Origin: Pseudodesulfovibrio sp. JC047
Lineage (GTDB): Bacteria; Desulfobacterota; Desulfovibrionia; Desulfovibrionales; Desulfovibrionaceae
DNA: 64,000 nt
Assembly (NCBI RefSeq): GCF_010468615.1
Contig: NZ_WUEH01000006.1
Coordinates: 1 to 64,000, forward strand
Direction: 5' to 3'
The translations under genes and the position numbers were made by a program. The notes below the pieces were generated by a model, which saw nothing but the letters and a program-made list of their open reading frames with translations, was not told the DNA's origin and searched no databases. Position 1 is the stretch's first letter, and the number at the start of each line of letters is the position of its first letter. Positions 8,983-17,162 of the stretch are shown in pieces.

Positions 8983-10236
8983 TTATTTTTCTTTGTCATC
9001 GCGGAAGATGACACCCTTGTCGTACAACTGATCGATCTGTTCCTGACCATATCCAAGGTCTTCGAGAATGGCGTCGTTGTCATAGCCGACATGGGGCATG
9101 GAACGCCAAATCTTCGGCTGGTTCACCTTGAATCTGGGAACAATGTTGACGCCCTTGTACTCTTCCTCAGTCGTCATGGTTTCCCAGTTCAGCCAGCAGT
9201 CGCGGGCCTGATACTGGGGATGCTTGACGATGTCCTGGAAGCCGAGGACAGGAGCGGCAGCAACCCGCATACCGTCGAAAATGGCGATATGTTCTTCGTT
9301 GGTTTTGGTGGTGAAATACTCTTCGACCTTTGATTCCACATAGTCGGCCTTGTCCCAGTTCATGTTGATGAACGAGAAGCCTTCCTTGAAGTCGCCGGTG
9401 CCGTAGATATCGTCGCAACCGATCATGGAGAACAGGGTCTTCATCTGCTTGCGACCGAGAATGTTGGTAAACAGGAAACCGTCTTTGGTCTTGTAAATGC
9501 CGGTGGCACCCTGGATGGGGTCTTTTGCGCCCGGACGGGGGTACAATCTGCCATCGTTCAGGTAATCGACCAGGTTGTAGGTCGAGAGACGCATCAGGAC
9601 TTCAGTCATGGCGATGTCGATGCTTTCGCCTTTTCCTGTGTCGCGAGCGCGAATCAGTGCGGCAAGGGTGGAAGACAGGCCGAACATGGCGGTGAAGAGG
9701 TCGCCGACATACGGGTATGCAGGCATCGGAGATTCCGGGGTACCGTTCTGGCTCATGTAGCCGGACATTGCCTGGGCAATACCGTCATAGCAGGGGCGAT
9801 CGATGAAATTGGGATCGGCGTCTTCTTGGCCGTAGCCGGAAATTCTGGTGATGACGAGTTTGGGGTTGATGTCCCACAGGAATTCGTCAGTGATGCCCTT
9901 CTTGATGAAGTTCGGGCCTTTACCTGCAACCAGAAAGACATCGGCTTCCTTGATGAGTTTTTTGAAAACTTCCATTCCTTCATCGGCAAAGATGTCGAGA
10001 GACATGGAACGGTCGTTTCTGTGCTCATGCTCGGAAGGGCGGTAGTTGCGGTTGGTGTCTCCACCATTCACGTTTTCGAGCCAGATAACATCAGCACCCC
10101 ATTCTGCCATGAAGTGGGGACCCAGGGGACCGGCAACTTCAACAGCGGAAAAGACGACTTTGACATCTTGCAACACGCCAAATTTTGGCGGGCGGTGATT
10201 TGAGTTATCGAAGAATTCCTTCACATTATTTTTCAT
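8983..10236 (-). CDS. caiB: CaiB-type CoA transferase (crotonobetaine/carnitine CoA-transferase)
   Basis: A 417-residue family III CoA transferase that moves CoA between butyrobetaine-type acyl-CoA and incoming crotonobetaine or carnitine. It tracks the enterobacterial CaiB closely: VVFSAVEVAGPLGPHFMAEW, EWGADVIWLENV, KGPNFIKKGITDEFLW and RDTGKGESIDIAMTEV. The catalytic aspartate is Asp179 in YPYVGDLF. The C-terminal RFKVNQPKIWRSMPHVG segment is also shared. It is about twelve residues longer than the E. coli enzyme, mostly at the N-terminus. It follows caiA after a gap of about 150 bp with two hairpins. Confidence 0.95.
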   Translation of the reverse strand: MKNNVKEFFDNSNHRPPKFGVLQDVKVVFSAVEVAGPLGPHFMAEWGADVIWLENVNGGDTNRNYRPSEHEHRNDRSMSLDIFADEGMEVFKKLIKEADVFLVAGKGPNFIKKGITDEFLWDINPKLVITRISGYGQEDADPNFIDRPCYDGIAQAMSGYMSQNGTPESPMPAYPYVGDLFTAMFGLSSTLAALIRARDTGKGESIDIAMTEVLMRLSTYNLVDYLNDGRLYPRPGAKDPIQGATGIYKTKDGFLFTNILGRKQMKTLFSMIGCDDIYGTGDFKEGFSFINMNWDKADYVESKVEEYFTTKTNEEHIAIFDGMRVAAAPVLGFQDIVKHPQYQARDCWLNWETMTTEEEYKGVNIVPRFKVNQPKIWRSMPHVGYDNDAILEDLGYGQEQIDQLYDKGVIFRDDKEK

Positions 10237-10302
10237 TGCGTACTCACTTATCGTCTGTTTGATTCAGTCTTTTTCTGAGAACAGTCTCGTGTGTCACTTC
10301 GA

Positions 10303-10378
10303 GAGCAGAGATTCCGTCGAGATCGTCAGAATCTCTGCTCTTTTTGAAGATTCGTTTCTTGAGCGGTGCGTACCGCTC
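10303..10378 (-). promoter_or_regulatory. Two tandem hairpins in the caiA-caiB gap
   Basis: The first is a perfect 12 bp stem GAGCAGAGATTC/GAATCTCTGCTC (10303-10340). The second is GAGCGGT/ACCGCTC with a 4-base loop (10361-10378). Only the non-coding direction has a short T-run. Both lie inside one expected leftward transcript, so they may set different amounts of caiA and caiB message. Confidence 0.65.
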
Positions 10379-10389
10379 AATCACAACGA

Positions 10390-11529
10390 CTAGCCTCTGT
10401 ATTCCTTGAGAACACTGCGGCCGAGGGTCAGGATCATCATTTCGTCGGTACCACCGGAAACGCGGGAGGCACGGATGTCTCTCCAGGCGCGGCTGGCTCT
10501 GTGATCGCCGCAGATGCCGACACCGGCGAGGATCTGGAGGGCGTCGTCAGTGACTTCCTGAGCAGCGGTGACGCAGTAGTATTTGCACATGGCGGCGTAG
10601 CCTTTATCCAGAGTGCCTGCATCGACCATTTCAGCACCGGTGTAGACCATGTGCTTCATGTTGGTCAGCTTGGTCTTCATGTTGGCAAGCTTCAGCTGGA
10701 TCAGTTCAGTACGACCAATGGCTTCGCCGAACTGGATGCGCTGGTTGGCATACTTGGCAGCGTCTTCGAATGCACACAGGGCATAGCCGTAGCAGTAGAG
10801 ACCGGAAATGATGCGTTCCTGGTTGAAGTCATCTTTTTGCATGGAGAAACCAGCACCTTCTGCACCGATCATGTCTTTTTCTTCCACTTCGACGTTATCG
10901 AGGTAGATTTCACCGGCGCTGTTGGTCTTCAGGCCCAGTTTTTCCAGACCGGAGATGGTCACGCCGGGAGCGTTGGTGGGAACCAACCAGTTGGTGTAAT
11001 TGGTCATGGTTTCGGCATCCAGGGCCGTCACGATGATGTAGTCGCTGTATGTGGCGTCTGTGCAGAAAGTCTTCTGGCCGTTGATGTAGACTTTGCCGTC
11101 TTTGCGGACGTAGTTGGTCTTCATGGCGCCGAGGTCGGAACCTGCACCAGGCTCGGTGGCAGCATTACCAATTTTGGTCAGGCCGGTTGCCATCATCTCT
11201 TCAGCGAGTTTGATTTGCTCTTCGGTGCCTTCCCGGAACAAGACAGGGTAGGTGGTGGAGAACCAGATGCTTGCAGCGTTACCGCCAAGGCGCAGTACTT
11301 CTTCCCATGCAGCCACGAAAGTCACCATGGCATCTTCTTCCAGTCCACCGTATTCAACAGGGTTGACGATCTGGTGAAGGCCAAGTTCTGCAAGTGCCTT
11401 ACAAAATCTTTCAGGGAACTTGTGCTCATTGTCGCATTCCTTGAAATAATCATCCCAGTTTTCCCGGGTCATCAGTTCTTTCATACTTGCAACAATCAGT
11501 TTTTGTTCTTCTGTCAATGCGTTAGCCAT
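10390..11529 (-). CDS. caiA: Crotonobetainyl-CoA reductase-type acyl-CoA dehydrogenase
   Basis: A 379-residue FAD acyl-CoA dehydrogenase matching CaiA across its length. Landmarks are TEPGAGSDLGAMKT in the flavin-binding middle domain, EKLGLKTNSAGEIYLDNVEVEEKDM, CAFEDAAKYANQRIQFGEAIGR, and the C-terminal WRDIRASRVSGGTDEM. In enterobacteria CaiA reduces crotonobetainyl-CoA to gamma-butyrobetainyl-CoA with electrons from FixAB. The ATG at 11529 is preferred over an upstream one 13 codons away because AAGGAGT lies five bases before it. It is the first gene of the leftward operon, with a predicted -24/-12 promoter at 11759-11774. Confidence 0.95.
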   Translation of the reverse strand: MANALTEEQKLIVASMKELMTRENWDDYFKECDNEHKFPERFCKALAELGLHQIVNPVEYGGLEEDAMVTFVAAWEEVLRLGGNAASIWFSTTYPVLFREGTEEQIKLAEEMMATGLTKIGNAATEPGAGSDLGAMKTNYVRKDGKVYINGQKTFCTDATYSDYIIVTALDAETMTNYTNWLVPTNAPGVTISGLEKLGLKTNSAGEIYLDNVEVEEKDMIGAEGAGFSMQKDDFNQERIISGLYCYGYALCAFEDAAKYANQRIQFGEAIGRTELIQLKLANMKTKLTNMKHMVYTGAEMVDAGTLDKGYAAMCKYYCVTAAQEVTDDALQILAGVGICGDHRASRAWRDIRASRVSGGTDEMMILTLGRSVLKEYRG

Positions 11530-11758
11530 GAATGACTCCTTCCTTTGTGTGGTGTACTTCGCATACATTTAGTAATGTATATGATCGTCCACTATTTTTT
11601 GTATTAAGATGAAACTTTCGCACCTAAATTATACAACAACTCTTGAGAAGGTCGAAGCATACAAAGAATCTTCGATGGTGTTGAACAATGAAATTCAAAG
11701 AAAAGCATTGTCTCATATTCTTGTATGATGCTTGAGCTACCGAGAGTCACACACATTA

Positions 11759-11774
11759 AGCAATCAGTATGCCA
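11759..11774 (-). promoter_or_regulatory. Sigma-54 (-24/-12) promoter for caiA
   Basis: Reverse strand reads TGGCATACTGATTGCT, matching TGGCACG-N4-TTGCW with the invariant GG and GC at exact spacing. Transcription would start near 11747, leaving a leader of about 220 bases before caiA. Confidence 0.75.
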
Positions 11775-11838
11775 AAGCCAAAGTTGAAATGGTTTTTGAA
11801 AAAAACACAGACGAAAGAGTCGTCGGACGTGAAAGTGT

Positions 11839-12404
11839 GCACAAAATTGCAGTGAAAAAAACACTCGATTGTAAAGTGCAACTTTGCGCTTCAGAGGAAA
11901 TGGTCAACTGGCGGTTGACACTTTTTGTCGGGTTGGGGGTGACAGAGGTCTCAAATCGCTGCCAGACGCGTCCTTTGAGAAATTTTGGTCAATATATGCT
12001 GCCAGCTTGTGAAATTTGTGTGTATGAAAGCGGATTGAGCGGTATTGAGTGGTAATTTTCCTGCATGAATCACAATAAAAATTCAAATATCTCAAAGTCC
12101 GTGCTCCTCAATCGGTTTTAAAAAAAATCATCGGGTGGATTAAGTGATTTTGTTTCGGTTTTCATCCATGAATCGATATTTGAGCACGTCAAAAATGTTC
12201 AAAATAGAACAAGTTCCCGATTATAAGGCTTTTTTTCACAAACTGTTTTGCACTTTTGATGCATATTTCGAGTGTGTCATTTTTGGTTTGACGGGCGTAC
12301 AAAGGAGGGATTTTAATGTGATACTTTTCACAATAGACTGTTTTTTATGAAGTAATTGTGATTTCGAAGTAAGCAAGATTGTCGCTGTGTTGCAATTTTG
12401 CGGG
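11839..12404. promoter_or_regulatory. Four candidate upstream activator sites
   Basis: Related motifs: TGCAATTTTGTGC (11839-11851, minus strand), TGCAACTTTGCGC (11877-11889), TGCACTTTTGATGC (12249-12262) and TGCAATTTTGCGGG (12391-12404). They sit between the two divergent -24/-12 promoters, where enhancer sites for the neighbouring activator would be expected. The assignment is an inference from repetition and position; the AT-rich background raises the chance of coincidence. Confidence 0.4.
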
Positions 12405-12683
12405 TGTGAAAGGATTCACTCGTCGTCTGTTTTTTTTCTGTTTGTATTAACCAATGCCGTGAAAATATTTTATCCAGAATTTACAGGATATTAATCAATA
12501 TCTCTACTCATTGTGATTCATTAGAGCATCGAAGTGTTTCGTGAAAATCGGTCTCAATATTTTGAAAAACGCCTCGCTGCTCATAGTATTCGATATAGAC
12601 GAAGATTGTGTGCTTTTCCCGTGTATTTCCCAATATTCTGTCATGTGTTACTCTGCTGTGGTCCTGCTGCAACCCAGTGATGG

Positions 12684-12699
12684 TGGTGTGCTTTTTGCT
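12684..12699 (+). promoter_or_regulatory. Sigma-54 (-24/-12) promoter for the first BCCT gene
   Basis: TGGTGTGCTTTTTGCT, with GG and GC at the exact 10-base spacing. A short inverted repeat GCTATTT/AAATAGC (12697-12715) overlaps the -12 element and the expected start near 12710. The gene starts at 12741. Confidence 0.7.
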
Positions 12700-12740
12700 A
12701 TTTATGGGAAATAGCAATTTCAAATACACTAGGTACAGAT

Positions 12741-14291
12741 ATGCAAAAAGAGTTAGTCGATCTTAGCCAGGAAGAGTTTGAGAATTCCCAGAAAGAGCCT
12801 GCGAATATTAATTATCTTTTGGTCATAACAAGCCTTTTGGCTTTAGGTCTGATCGTCGGATATGCCGCTCTGAATCCTGACCTTATGGGACAGCAGATGG
12901 GAGTGGTCAAAGATTTTATCAGTCATTATTTCGGCTGGTGGTATATTGGGTTGAATGGTTTTTTTTGCTTGCCGGTTTTTATTATTCCTTTGACCAAGTA
13001 TGGTTCTCTCAAGCTCGGAAAGGCGGATGATGTCCCGAGTTTTTCCACTTTTTCATGGATCGCCATGTTGATTGGCTGCTCATTCGCCGTTTCAGTCGTT
13101 GTTTGGGCCGTGGCAGAGCCGCTTTTCCATTGGAAACAACCTCCTTTGGGGGCTGTGGCTGGGAGTATGGAAGCTTTGAAACAGTCATTCCAAATTACGA
13201 TCATGCACACGGGAATCGGTGGGTTCGGTGTCTTTGCCGTTGCAGGCGTATGCATTGGCCTGCCAGCCTTCAGAAGAGGGTTGCCACTGACTTTTTCGAC
13301 GGCATTTTATGGTTTGCTTGGCGATAAGGCCTATTCTCGACCCTTTTCTGCCGTGGTTGAACTGATTGCGATGATCGTCAACTTTCTTGGCATTGCCACA
13401 TCAATCGGTTTAGGATTGATTTCATTGAAGTTCGGTTTGCATTATGTTTTCGGAATTGAACTTGATACGTTCAGGATGATCTGTCTGACAGCCGTGGTCA
13501 GCGCGGGTTTTTGCTGGTCCGTGTGGCGGGGAATCGATTCGGGAATCAAGACATTGAGCAATTTCAATGCGTATATCGCCATGGCTGTGTTTTGCTATGT
13601 GCTCCTTGCCGGGCCGACTTTGCATATCATGAATTGGATCGTGCAGGTGTTTGGTGAATATTTCGGGAACATCGTCTACCTGACGTTCCATACCGATGCC
13701 ACGGAACAGGCACTTGGCGGCAAGTGGATGGGATACTGGAAGGTCTTTTACTGGGGCTGGTGGTTCTCTTTTGTGCCGTTTGTGGGTGGCTTTCTTGCCA
13801 GAATTTCCAAGGGCCGCACGCTGCGGGAAGTGTTGCTGGCATGTACGCTCATTCCCACGGTGACCTGTATTATCTGGTACACCACGTTTGGCATTTCCGC
13901 CGTGTATACCGAAATGAGTGGAACGGTCCCGCTTTGGACAGAAATTCAAAAAGATATCGGGGCTGGTTTTTACGTGATGGTGAGCCAGTGGCCCATGGGA
14001 TTTTTCATTTCCATCATGACTATGTTCATGTTGATGGTCTTCATGGTCACTTCGGCTGACTCGTCTGCCTATTTCTGCTCCATGCAGTTGACGAATGGTT
14101 CGGCTGAACCGAGCAGAACGATCAGAATGGCTTCGGGAATCTCCATTGCGGTGTTGGCGGTCACGCTCATTCTCGTTGGAGGATTGAAGGCCTGCCAGAC
14201 GGCTGCGGTGATTGGTGGATTCCCCATTTCCTTCCTGATGCTGCTCATGTTGTTTTCGTTGTTTAAGTTTCTCAAGTCAGAACAGCTTTAA
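12741..14291 (+). CDS. BCCT family betaine/carnitine/choline transporter
   Basis: A 516-residue inner-membrane protein with about twelve hydrophobic segments. It carries the BCCT signature near residues 331-341 (YWKVFYWGWW), followed by LARISKGRTLRE. Segment VVVWAVAEPLFHWKQPP resembles the AEP motif of betaine-type carriers. It probably takes up a quaternary ammonium compound such as carnitine, betaine or crotonobetaine; coupling ion or exchange mode is not readable from sequence. It has its own -24/-12 promoter and a terminator-like structure downstream. It is less similar to enterobacterial CaiT than the next gene is. Confidence 0.9.
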   Translation: MQKELVDLSQEEFENSQKEPANINYLLVITSLLALGLIVGYAALNPDLMGQQMGVVKDFISHYFGWWYIGLNGFFCLPVFIIPLTKYGSLKLGKADDVPSFSTFSWIAMLIGCSFAVSVVVWAVAEPLFHWKQPPLGAVAGSMEALKQSFQITIMHTGIGGFGVFAVAGVCIGLPAFRRGLPLTFSTAFYGLLGDKAYSRPFSAVVELIAMIVNFLGIATSIGLGLISLKFGLHYVFGIELDTFRMICLTAVVSAGFCWSVWRGIDSGIKTLSNFNAYIAMAVFCYVLLAGPTLHIMNWIVQVFGEYFGNIVYLTFHTDATEQALGGKWMGYWKVFYWGWWFSFVPFVGGFLARISKGRTLREVLLACTLIPTVTCIIWYTTFGISAVYTEMSGTVPLWTEIQKDIGAGFYVMVSQWPMGFFISIMTMFMLMVFMVTSADSSAYFCSMQLTNGSAEPSRTIRMASGISIAVLAVTLILVGGLKACQTAAVIGGFPISFLMLLMLFSLFKFLKSEQL

Positions 14292-14415
14292 GTGAACCCG
14301 TGTCTGCACTGTCGAGATGATGAACATAGAGAGGCTGAAACGAATCTGATTCAAGATCGTGCACACTGAAAATGCCTGATAGACGGCGTTCCACTGTTTC
14401 GACAGGGACGCCGAC

Positions 14416-14482
14416 AGGACTCATTCAACGCGCCATTGATGCATGATAACTGTGTCAATGAACGGTGGATGAGTCCTTTTTT
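14416..14482 (+). terminator. Terminator after the first BCCT gene
   Basis: Outer stem AGGACTCAT/ATGAGTCCT followed by a T-run, with an inner stem CATTGA/TCAATG inside the loop. It separates the two transporter genes into distinct units. Confidence 0.75.
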
Positions 14483-14706
14483 GGTGTCTTCAGATGAATC
14501 TTGCGTTTTTAGAAGCGTCCCGGCGTGTCCAGGGCGCTTTTCTCGTTTGGACCGAATCCCCGGTGTCGCGGCTGAAAGCGAGCGCACGACAGCCTTTTTA
14601 AAGCGTAAACTCGGAGAAGACAAAAGGGCTTTTTATGGGCTGTTTTCGTCTCAATATTGTTCTTAAAAAACCGTTAAACATCTGTTTTTATGGTATAAAA
14701 TGCAGT

Positions 14707-14722
14707 TGGCCTGGTTGTTGCT
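14707..14722 (+). promoter_or_regulatory. Sigma-54 (-24/-12) promoter for the CaiT-like gene
   Basis: TGGCCTGGTTGTTGCT, a very close match to TGGCACG-N4-TTGCW with correct spacing. Transcription would start near 14734, with a leader of about 130 bases to the ATG at 14863. Confidence 0.75.
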
Positions 14723-14862
14723 AAGAGTATGTGAAATTTGTCCCTATGGTGTTTGTTGGAATCAATAAATACGGAGTTCGATGCGTAGGGGCTTGTCAGA
14801 GGGCAGTAGGGGAATTTGTTACGGGGTTTTACCCTGGCTAGGTTACAAAAAAGGAAAGCGAG

Positions 14863-16389
14863 ATGGCTAAAAAAGTCTCAGAAACTTCAGGAGAAGTGAT
14901 CGATCGCAGTATCGATTACTGGGTGAGTGTCCCTGCAATTCTTATAGTATTAGGTTTTGCACTGGCAATTTTCATGGACCCTGAAGGCATGAATGTCTTC
15001 ATGACGGATTCTTTTCATTTCATGAACCAGAATTTCGGTTGGATGTTGCTGGTTTTTGAATTTGCTTGTGTTCTGTTGTGTCTGTATTTTATTTTTGGAA
15101 AATATGCGAACAAGCGTTTCGGCAACGAAAAGCCTGACTCCAGCACTTTTTCATTTTATGCGATGCTGTTTGCCTACAGTTCTTCCGCAAGTATCGTGTA
15201 CTGGGTCTTCATTGAATTCTATTACTACATTGCTGGTCCGCCGTTTGGCATTGAGGCTTTTTCCCAAGAAGCCATTCAGTGGGGCGTTGCCTATCCGATC
15301 TTCCACTGGGGAGTTCTCGGATTTGCTCCATACGCCATTATGGGTATTGCTTTCGCCTTTTTGCTCTTTGTCAGAAACGAAGACACCTCCCGAGTCAGTG
15401 CCGCCTGTTCGAGCCTGATCGGTGAAAAACACGCAAACGGTCCTGTGGGCAAAGTCATTGACTGCATTTTCCTCGTTGGAATCATTTTCTCCAACGCCGG
15501 ATATTCCTTGGCCGTCAGTGTTCCCATCATCAGTACCTTCTTCAGTAAAATCTTTGGTGTCGAGCATACGTTGGCTCTTGATACCGGCATCCTTCTCGTG
15601 GTTGTGGCGTGCATGACCGTGGCCATGTACACCGGCCTGAAAAAAGGCATGACCTTCATCAGTAACGCCAGACTGTACATGTTCTTCGGCATTGCGTTGT
15701 TCATCTTCCTGGTTGGCGATACCGGCCAGTACTGCAACAACATTGTTTCCTCCACGGCCTTGTGGATGCAGAACTTCGTGGTCATGAGCTTGAACACGAG
15801 CGCCTGGTCACAGTCCTGGACAATCTTCTACGCCATGTTCTTCATCGCGTCCGTGCTGGGAGCTGCGCAGTTCTACAGCAAGCTCTGCAAGGGCCGGACA
15901 GTCCGTGAATGCGTCCTGGGTATCGTTATTGCGAGTGCCATAGGTTGCGCAATCTTCTTCTGGTCAATGGGTAACTATGCCTTGGAAACCTATCTTGGTG
16001 ATCCGGCCCAATATAAGGCCATGATCGATCAGGATCCTTACATGGCTATCACCTACGTGATTTCCAAGTTGCCTTTCTCTAACGTGATTATGGTCCTTCT
16101 GTTGATCTATGCCTTTATCTCCGGATGGACCTTTATCCAAAGCGCTGTGTACGGTAATGCACTGGTTTCTCAGCCGAACCTTCCCGCGGACGAGGACCCA
16201 TCAAAATTCACCCGTTTGTTCTGGTGTGTCGTTACCTGCGTTTTGTCCATAGCATTCCTGTACATTGGCGGCTTGCAGACAGTTAAAAATGCAATGGTGT
16301 GGGCAGGATACCCAACCTTTGTGATTTCACTGCTCATCTTGTTCGCCTTTCTCAAGGATATCAAGAATTGGGATAAGCATTTGTCTTAA
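14863..16389 (+). CDS. CaiT-like BCCT transporter with altered tryptophan signature
   Basis: A 508-residue multi-spanning inner-membrane protein. It resembles E. coli CaiT in several stretches: YANKRFGNEKPDSSTFS, EFYYYIAGPPFG, FHWGVL and LIGEKHANGPVGK. The CaiT substrate-box residues corresponding to Tyr114 and Trp142 are kept. The BCCT signature W-T-x-F-Y-W-x-W-W reads W319-T-I-F-Y-A-M-F-F, so three tryptophans are lost. The GRTVRE loop after it remains. This suggests a related but possibly different substrate or transport mode. An AGGAAAGCGAG ribosome binding site precedes the ATG. The MBL hydrolase follows after a 16 bp perfect hairpin. Confidence 0.88.
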   Translation: MAKKVSETSGEVIDRSIDYWVSVPAILIVLGFALAIFMDPEGMNVFMTDSFHFMNQNFGWMLLVFEFACVLLCLYFIFGKYANKRFGNEKPDSSTFSFYAMLFAYSSSASIVYWVFIEFYYYIAGPPFGIEAFSQEAIQWGVAYPIFHWGVLGFAPYAIMGIAFAFLLFVRNEDTSRVSAACSSLIGEKHANGPVGKVIDCIFLVGIIFSNAGYSLAVSVPIISTFFSKIFGVEHTLALDTGILLVVVACMTVAMYTGLKKGMTFISNARLYMFFGIALFIFLVGDTGQYCNNIVSSTALWMQNFVVMSLNTSAWSQSWTIFYAMFFIASVLGAAQFYSKLCKGRTVRECVLGIVIASAIGCAIFFWSMGNYALETYLGDPAQYKAMIDQDPYMAITYVISKLPFSNVIMVLLLIYAFISGWTFIQSAVYGNALVSQPNLPADEDPSKFTRLFWCVVTCVLSIAFLYIGGLQTVKNAMVWAGYPTFVISLLILFAFLKDIKNWDKHLS

Positions 16390-16406
16390 CCTCCACCCCA
16401 ATTAAA

Positions 16407-16446
16407 CACAGAGTCTACGGAGATTGATCCCTCCGTAGACTCTGTG
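16407..16446 (+). promoter_or_regulatory. 16 bp perfect intercistronic hairpin
   Basis: Stem CACAGAGTCTACGGAG/CTCCGTAGACTCTGTG with an 8-base loop, between the CaiT-like gene and the MBL gene. No T-tract follows, so a processing, stability or protein-binding role is more likely than termination. Confidence 0.7.
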
Positions 16447-16467
16447 CATTGAAGAAAGGAATCCCAG

Positions 16468-17085
16468 ATGCATATTCGATCATTTCAAGTCAGTGCCTAC
16501 GAGACGAATTGTTACCTTGTGTCCAAAGGGACTGAGGCCATTGTCATAGATCCTGGTGACGACTGCCCGGCGTTGGTTGAGACCATTGCCAAAGAACAGT
16601 TGCACGTCACCCATATTATTATCACCCATACGCACCTCGATCATTTTTACGGTGCAATGCGACTTTCACAGAGTACGGGTGCCAAAATTTACATTCATCC
16701 CGACGATGAAGTGCTTATCGATCAGGAGATCAGTACATGGAAAGAGTGCATGTACTCGGAGTCCTGCGGTCCGATCGACCATGAGCCTCTGCCGTGTGGA
16801 ACGTACCATTTCCTGGAAGAAAAATGTGAAGTCATGCTGACGCCTGGGCATACTCCCGGAAGCGTGACCTTGTATTTCCCGGAGTTGTCGCTCGTTTTTG
16901 TCGGGGATGTCATTTTTCAACGGTCAGTCGGCAGGCACGATTTGCCTGGTGGGGACTATCAGACCCTCATGGCCTCGATTCACAATGTTATTTTGCCATT
17001 GCCGGATTCGACAACGCTGTATACCGGCCATGGCCCGACGACGACTGTGGGGAGCGAAAAGCAGTTTAATCCATTTATTCGATAG
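16468..17085 (+). CDS. Metallo-beta-lactamase-fold hydrolase (glyoxalase II-like)
   Basis: A 205-residue MBL-fold protein. The metal-binding motif THTHLDH is near residues 53-59, with later ligands in TPGHTPGS (about 129-136), FVGDVIF and the C-terminal YTGHGP. It resembles small glyoxalase II/YcbL-type thioester hydrolases. Its place inside the cai-like cluster suggests hydrolysis of an acyl-CoA or other thioester in the pathway, but this is inferred from context. The gene has an AAAGGAA ribosome binding site and lies 78 bp before the MaoC gene. Confidence 0.85.
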   Translation: MHIRSFQVSAYETNCYLVSKGTEAIVIDPGDDCPALVETIAKEQLHVTHIIITHTHLDHFYGAMRLSQSTGAKIYIHPDDEVLIDQEISTWKECMYSESCGPIDHEPLPCGTYHFLEEKCEVMLTPGHTPGSVTLYFPELSLVFVGDVIFQRSVGRHDLPGGDYQTLMASIHNVILPLPDSTTLYTGHGPTTTVGSEKQFNPFIR

Positions 17086-17162
17086 TATTTTTCACCGTGA
17101 GCATGGGTGTGTAACAGCATGTGAACTGTGAAGATCTCAATCATAAAAAGAAGGAATACGAC

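Larger units (their letters stand above)
11530..12740. promoter_or_regulatory. 1.2 kb divergent control region of the cai-like cluster
   Basis: An AT-rich gap between caiA (leftward) and the first BCCT gene (rightward). It contains a sigma-54 promoter for each direction and four copies of a TGCAA(T/C)TTTG-like motif. There is also an inverted repeat GTCAAC-N5-GTTGAC at 11903-11919. Short open frames at 11732-12055 and 12144-12350 lack ribosome binding sites and protein-like composition. The length fits distal enhancer sites for an activator that loops to sigma-54 holoenzyme. Confidence 0.7.
14292..14862 (+). other. Intergenic region between the two BCCT genes
   Basis: 571 bp without a convincing gene. 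It contains the terminator at 14416-14482, a second hairpin with a short T-run near 14512-14545, and the sigma-54 promoter at 14707-14722. A 76-codon open frame at 14436-14666 overlaps the terminator and has no ribosome binding site. Confidence 0.6.

Noticed and set aside
10366-11535. Long forward open frame (389 codons)
   Set aside because: It is exactly antisense to caiA, Gly/His/Phe-rich and without family features; caiA matches a known family over its full length.
11732-12350. Short open frames in the caiA-BCCT divergent region
   Set aside because: No ribosome binding sites, atypical composition, and overlap with promoter and motif sequences.
14510-14600. Possible tRNA-like segment with GACCGAATCCCCGG
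   Set aside because: No matching acceptor stem, anticodon arm or CCA; the folds do not form a cloverleaf.
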